DNA of 64,000 nucleotides, taken from NCBI RefSeq assembly GCF_019355395.1, contig NZ_CP048829.1, positions 1,825,501-1,889,500 on the forward strand, in the 5' to 3' direction. The DNA comes from Chordicoccus furentiruminis (GTDB lineage: Bacteria; Bacillota; Clostridia; Lachnospirales; Lachnospiraceae). Made by a program: the position numbers and the translations under genes. Shown in pieces: positions 63,301-64,000 of the stretch. Below the pieces are notes generated by a model, which worked only from the letters and a program-made list of their open reading frames with translations, did not search any database and was not told where the DNA came from. Each line of letters starts with the position of its first letter. The first letter of the stretch is position 1.

Positions 63301-64000
63301 ACCGATGAGAACGGCAAGAGGTACAACTGGTCCATGGCTACTGTCGACGGCGCAGAATGCTGGAAGATCACATATTATGATCAGGAGGTTGGCCGCGGCG
63401 AGAAGAACGCAGATAATACCATCAAGACGCCGGGATGGCAGAAGTCGTTCTACGTTAAGGCGAAGGAGGACTTCCTGGGCGGCAATGATATCGAAACCAA
63501 CCGATATAAATCCAGCAACAATCGTGTCAAACCGATTAAATACGTCTACAAGGAACGCGGTACCAATGCGACCAAGAAGGTGGATCCTCCTTCGAACGCG
63601 CCGTGGGGCATATTTATAAATACCCCCACCGTCAATGTCGATGAGCTGCATCTTACGGAGCACAGCACCGAATGGACGGTCTACATGGGCATCGAAGTGA
63701 AGCCTGAGGATCAAGTGAAGGCGTTGTGGGACGAGATTAAGGTTAAGCAGGTCGTTAAGACAAACGGCACCGCGAACAATGGTACAACCATCACCAAAGG
63801 CGACAAGAAATGGTATTCCAAGACCGATACGAAGGATACCGCTGCGCCTGATAAAGAGTATTCCAGCCTGCCGATCAACCGGTATTTCACGGACGTAGAC
63901 TTCAACACGCTGCTCAACCAGCTGAAAACGCAAGACAGTGCAGAAAAGACCATAAACTACACGGCCTATGGACACCAGCCCGGTACGATCACGGTGAAGC
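57340..64000 (+). CDS. Giant secreted surface protein with dead CHAP-like domain, repeats and VWA domain (3' end beyond window)
   Basis: One frame stays open from ATG 57340 to the window edge, at least 2220 residues. It has a basic N-terminus and a hydrophobic signal segment (FGFFCAFLLCAGLISGGAAVSG, ~29-50), then a Pro/Glu/Gln-rich disordered stretch. At ~270-390 a CHAP-like fold carries EPWDAAFAAFCLYYAG and TRIGLVEK, where the catalytic Cys and His are replaced. After an Ala/Asn/Asp/Gln linker come four related modules of ~100-150 residues (markers SVYGIVGTE, SYSVTVKYDKYAEIPDDA, TYEVTVDFDKDAGIPEDA, YIITVTYGSEAGIPDGAEL). A VWA domain follows with MIDAS IVDTSRSMYF near 1645 and ITDGAPN near 1862, then pilin/adhesin-like beta modules. 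It is probably a cell-wall adhesin; any anchor would lie beyond the edge. Confidence 0.88.
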   Translation, partial: MRRSFEGKRHQPAKSEEKRKRCDRKHRGFGFFCAFLLCAGLISGGAAVSGESGAQEAVNAEAPADDAVQPEVPAQPVEEAQQNTPAPEDTEGGGEAGQQQEETPDQQQEELYPEDDGNGEESVPSVSRPDAGSAESSAAPVGTTAEPLTVSVTTAMKYAFAGENALTFETQITGGTEPFETSYEIDRDGTPVWSAREYQPELTYMPEEAGGYELVLSVTDAAGQAASGRCAIPVAVRHEESPSDWEPALKEVRMTGRYAEDLLAIARTQLGYTESADNFIVTEEGARQGYTRYGQWQGDAYEPWDAAFAAFCLYYAGVRDVPADTKAEKWADELKRRGMYRDLTAENRPEEGDFLFTRDGEVTRIGLVEKTDDTGVTAIEGDVGGAVARVTYGWDDARLAGFGDPRTTLTDEAAGVTVTGIFPEGATLTVQLLAEDADGFTEAQDRIHAALSPLYDRYAVNLADVTETAVYVPSLTVNGEVVSPCKKVRVGVSACGGRFAGHGDVRVLTFSDEQTELLSAEEKDGGDGADAIVSASFRTDRLSEFALTAVAPDRLTMRRTAADGDAKVTVTYGTGAGVPESAELRVRQIRGDGDDADRAEYQKRQAEAAALLETEAGGENAASQPDTAASGSPGNAENADVSRQTDQNAENAAADQQADQNAENVAADQTEDSKEYAAYMEEVEAALASGRKVQMAKLFDITILDKEGNEVEPLTPVCANIEFVPKEVQEGTDLELYQFQTEGEKPQVMENVEVLTDDDNIVNGIEFETDGFSVYGIVGTEVLTGGVMTADGDSYSVTVKYDKYAEIPDDAVLVATEVQNSSRLYQSYMSEAEDALTSDSDAEISFARFFDVSIMADGEKIQPATPAEVIIDYNESQEITEGTEVSTLQFGDSVPATVDAAVSGTDTQVDGVSFQAEEVSVYGIVGTESITVPFTTGDGRTYEVTVDFDKDAGIPEDAQLKVSEVTEDNSKYDDYVEQAADAIDSRAEALNYIKLLNIEIVDENGDKVDLEAPVDVTIKLLDKEQNEEEQTQVVHFEGANEMPVVLDSSAEADTVSFSADGFSVYAIVYTVDFEYSVNGKMYQFSLPGGGFVSFTDLVEVLGIIGDTNSGKNGDENGSVSAENTEENAANEGTEENSVNSDTNTALTLGDVEVSEATRKFVEDVASVEFSSPELVDVSKVDADTTVGQIKESRGLECQYSAELTEAQIAEINAQTVEAGDWALISVQPFTSEETLTVTMKDGDQFVVRVTDAQISTHVITADGKDYIITVTYGSEAGIPDGAELTARELLPGTEEYEAHYTQMIAAVEGEVSDSDLDDEMNAAFAEAGLEVVNPQSAVEVAFARFFDISIWKDGAEIEPLTPVQVEIQYNEPVSVDSSAEAEVVHFAEDGIELIDPDTDLSESSGEGISSFTYQQSSFSISATLLKYTTGIQNGNYLIIRGVKDENNVEHWYALKADGSTIEVTKKGDTITRLDWYADDVFWTFTNAGNGQYYIQNRSNRNSYLVLFNNIVGNWDQLIKVEVPDGRRTVYLKNPDNTGLRFNGSKHQFFLGSRGDGKAEQVYLARLNSEIPQGRGYNLTPAGETDLGDLNAWKDKVENSKIIVDKTASVVDYDNRIYQIDLKALSDITIISNKIDLELIVDTSRSMYFPANLSPVSGYYFTSIMGNDSHSLEKQLSWLDKNQIYYFIGNGEQATVYALYYAASGTNLNDYTGDQCWKFVDASYMNPPDAGSMNQSDRLNRLVGARIDDLAYNICNQNSDGGGCRLYTASSSITRLAYLKEAVRIASEIVYAVDKDNRIGLVTFNSSAKDQGFYDYKNRTGLYGKINNISLVGGTRQDLGLETGKSQLDSNGRADAQKIAILITDGAPNMQDSNKNQIPSDTAWTMIGEKASALKGTNSSNAKLYTLGLSLDMVGGNNQRHLDGLASEEDGVTRHFNASNGPAIVRAVKDLIDTLMYDVTLEAEVTDVLDPAFYPVDKNGNPIAVGDYTDENGKRYNWSMATVDGAECWKITYYDQEVGRGEKNADNTIKTPGWQKSFYVKAKEDFLGGNDIETNRYKSSNNRVKPIKYVYKERGTNATKKVDPPSNAPWGIFINTPTVNVDELHLTEHSTEWTVYMGIEVKPEDQVKALWDEIKVKQVVKTNGTANNGTTITKGDKKWYSKTDTKDTAAPDKEYSSLPINRYFTDVDFNTLLNQLKTQDSAEKTINYTAYGHQPGTITVK

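Overview
The window looks like a chromosome segment from a Gram-positive, fairly GC-rich anaerobic Firmicute, probably a gut-type Clostridia/Lachnospiraceae. This is inferred from the CIRCE-controlled clpB, sigma-A promoters with strong AGGAGG ribosome sites, a cre/LacI-type operator, a QueT transporter behind a preQ1-like leader, a dlt-like cell-envelope cluster and a large VWA surface protein. No rRNA, intact tRNA or complete insertion sequence was found.

Layout. 1-1.9 kb: end of an ABC-2 permease gene, queT and crcB. 2.3-15.8 kb: a complete type I-E CRISPR-Cas locus. Its genes (cas3, cse1, cse2, cas7, cas5, cas6e, cas1, cas2) overlap or nearly touch. Cas2 is fused to a DEDDh (DnaQ-like) exonuclease, and 37 bp after it begins an array of 69 repeats and 68 spacers that decays at its far end. 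15.8-16.4 kb: a gene-less scar with a single 32-bp type I-C-like repeat, a 37-bp tandem repeat and a tRNA-like fold. 16.4-20.3 kb: a large SWIM-SNF2 helicase.

20.5-35.5 kb is a carbohydrate region in two transcription units. The first has a DeoR regulator, a fructose-6-phosphate aldolase-like protein, DeoC, a sugar epimerase and a zinc dehydrogenase. The second has a LacI regulator, a ribose-type ABC transporter, RbsD, ribokinase, a second RbsD, an FGGY kinase, a second DeoC, a broken hxlB and a second epimerase. Together they can import a pentose or rare ketose, interconvert its anomers and C3 epimers, phosphorylate it and cleave it by aldolase.

35.7-41.2 kb is a dlt-like cluster (adenylation enzyme, carrier protein, MBOAT acyltransferase, DltD-like SGNH protein) that also contains a fold-III PLP enzyme, which the standard dltABCD set lacks. 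A convergent GGDEF/EAL protein follows, then clpB and a glutamine-dependent NAD synthetase carrying a low-complexity insertion. A compact AAA ATPase plus small TOPRIM-like protein pair (49.5-51.1 kb) is a candidate defence system. It is followed by a GH38 alpha-mannosidase, an MFS transporter and a glycerate kinase. The window ends inside a giant mosaic surface protein with a dead CHAP-like domain, repeated modules and a VWA domain.

Strongest leads for something new: the dlt-like cluster with its PLP enzyme, the AAA/TOPRIM pair, the doubled DeoC/epimerase/RbsD sugar pathway with its hxlB scar, and the array details (pyrimidine-biased first spacer base, re-sampled protospacers, orphan I-C repeat). 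All calls come from reading the sequence; no database search was run.
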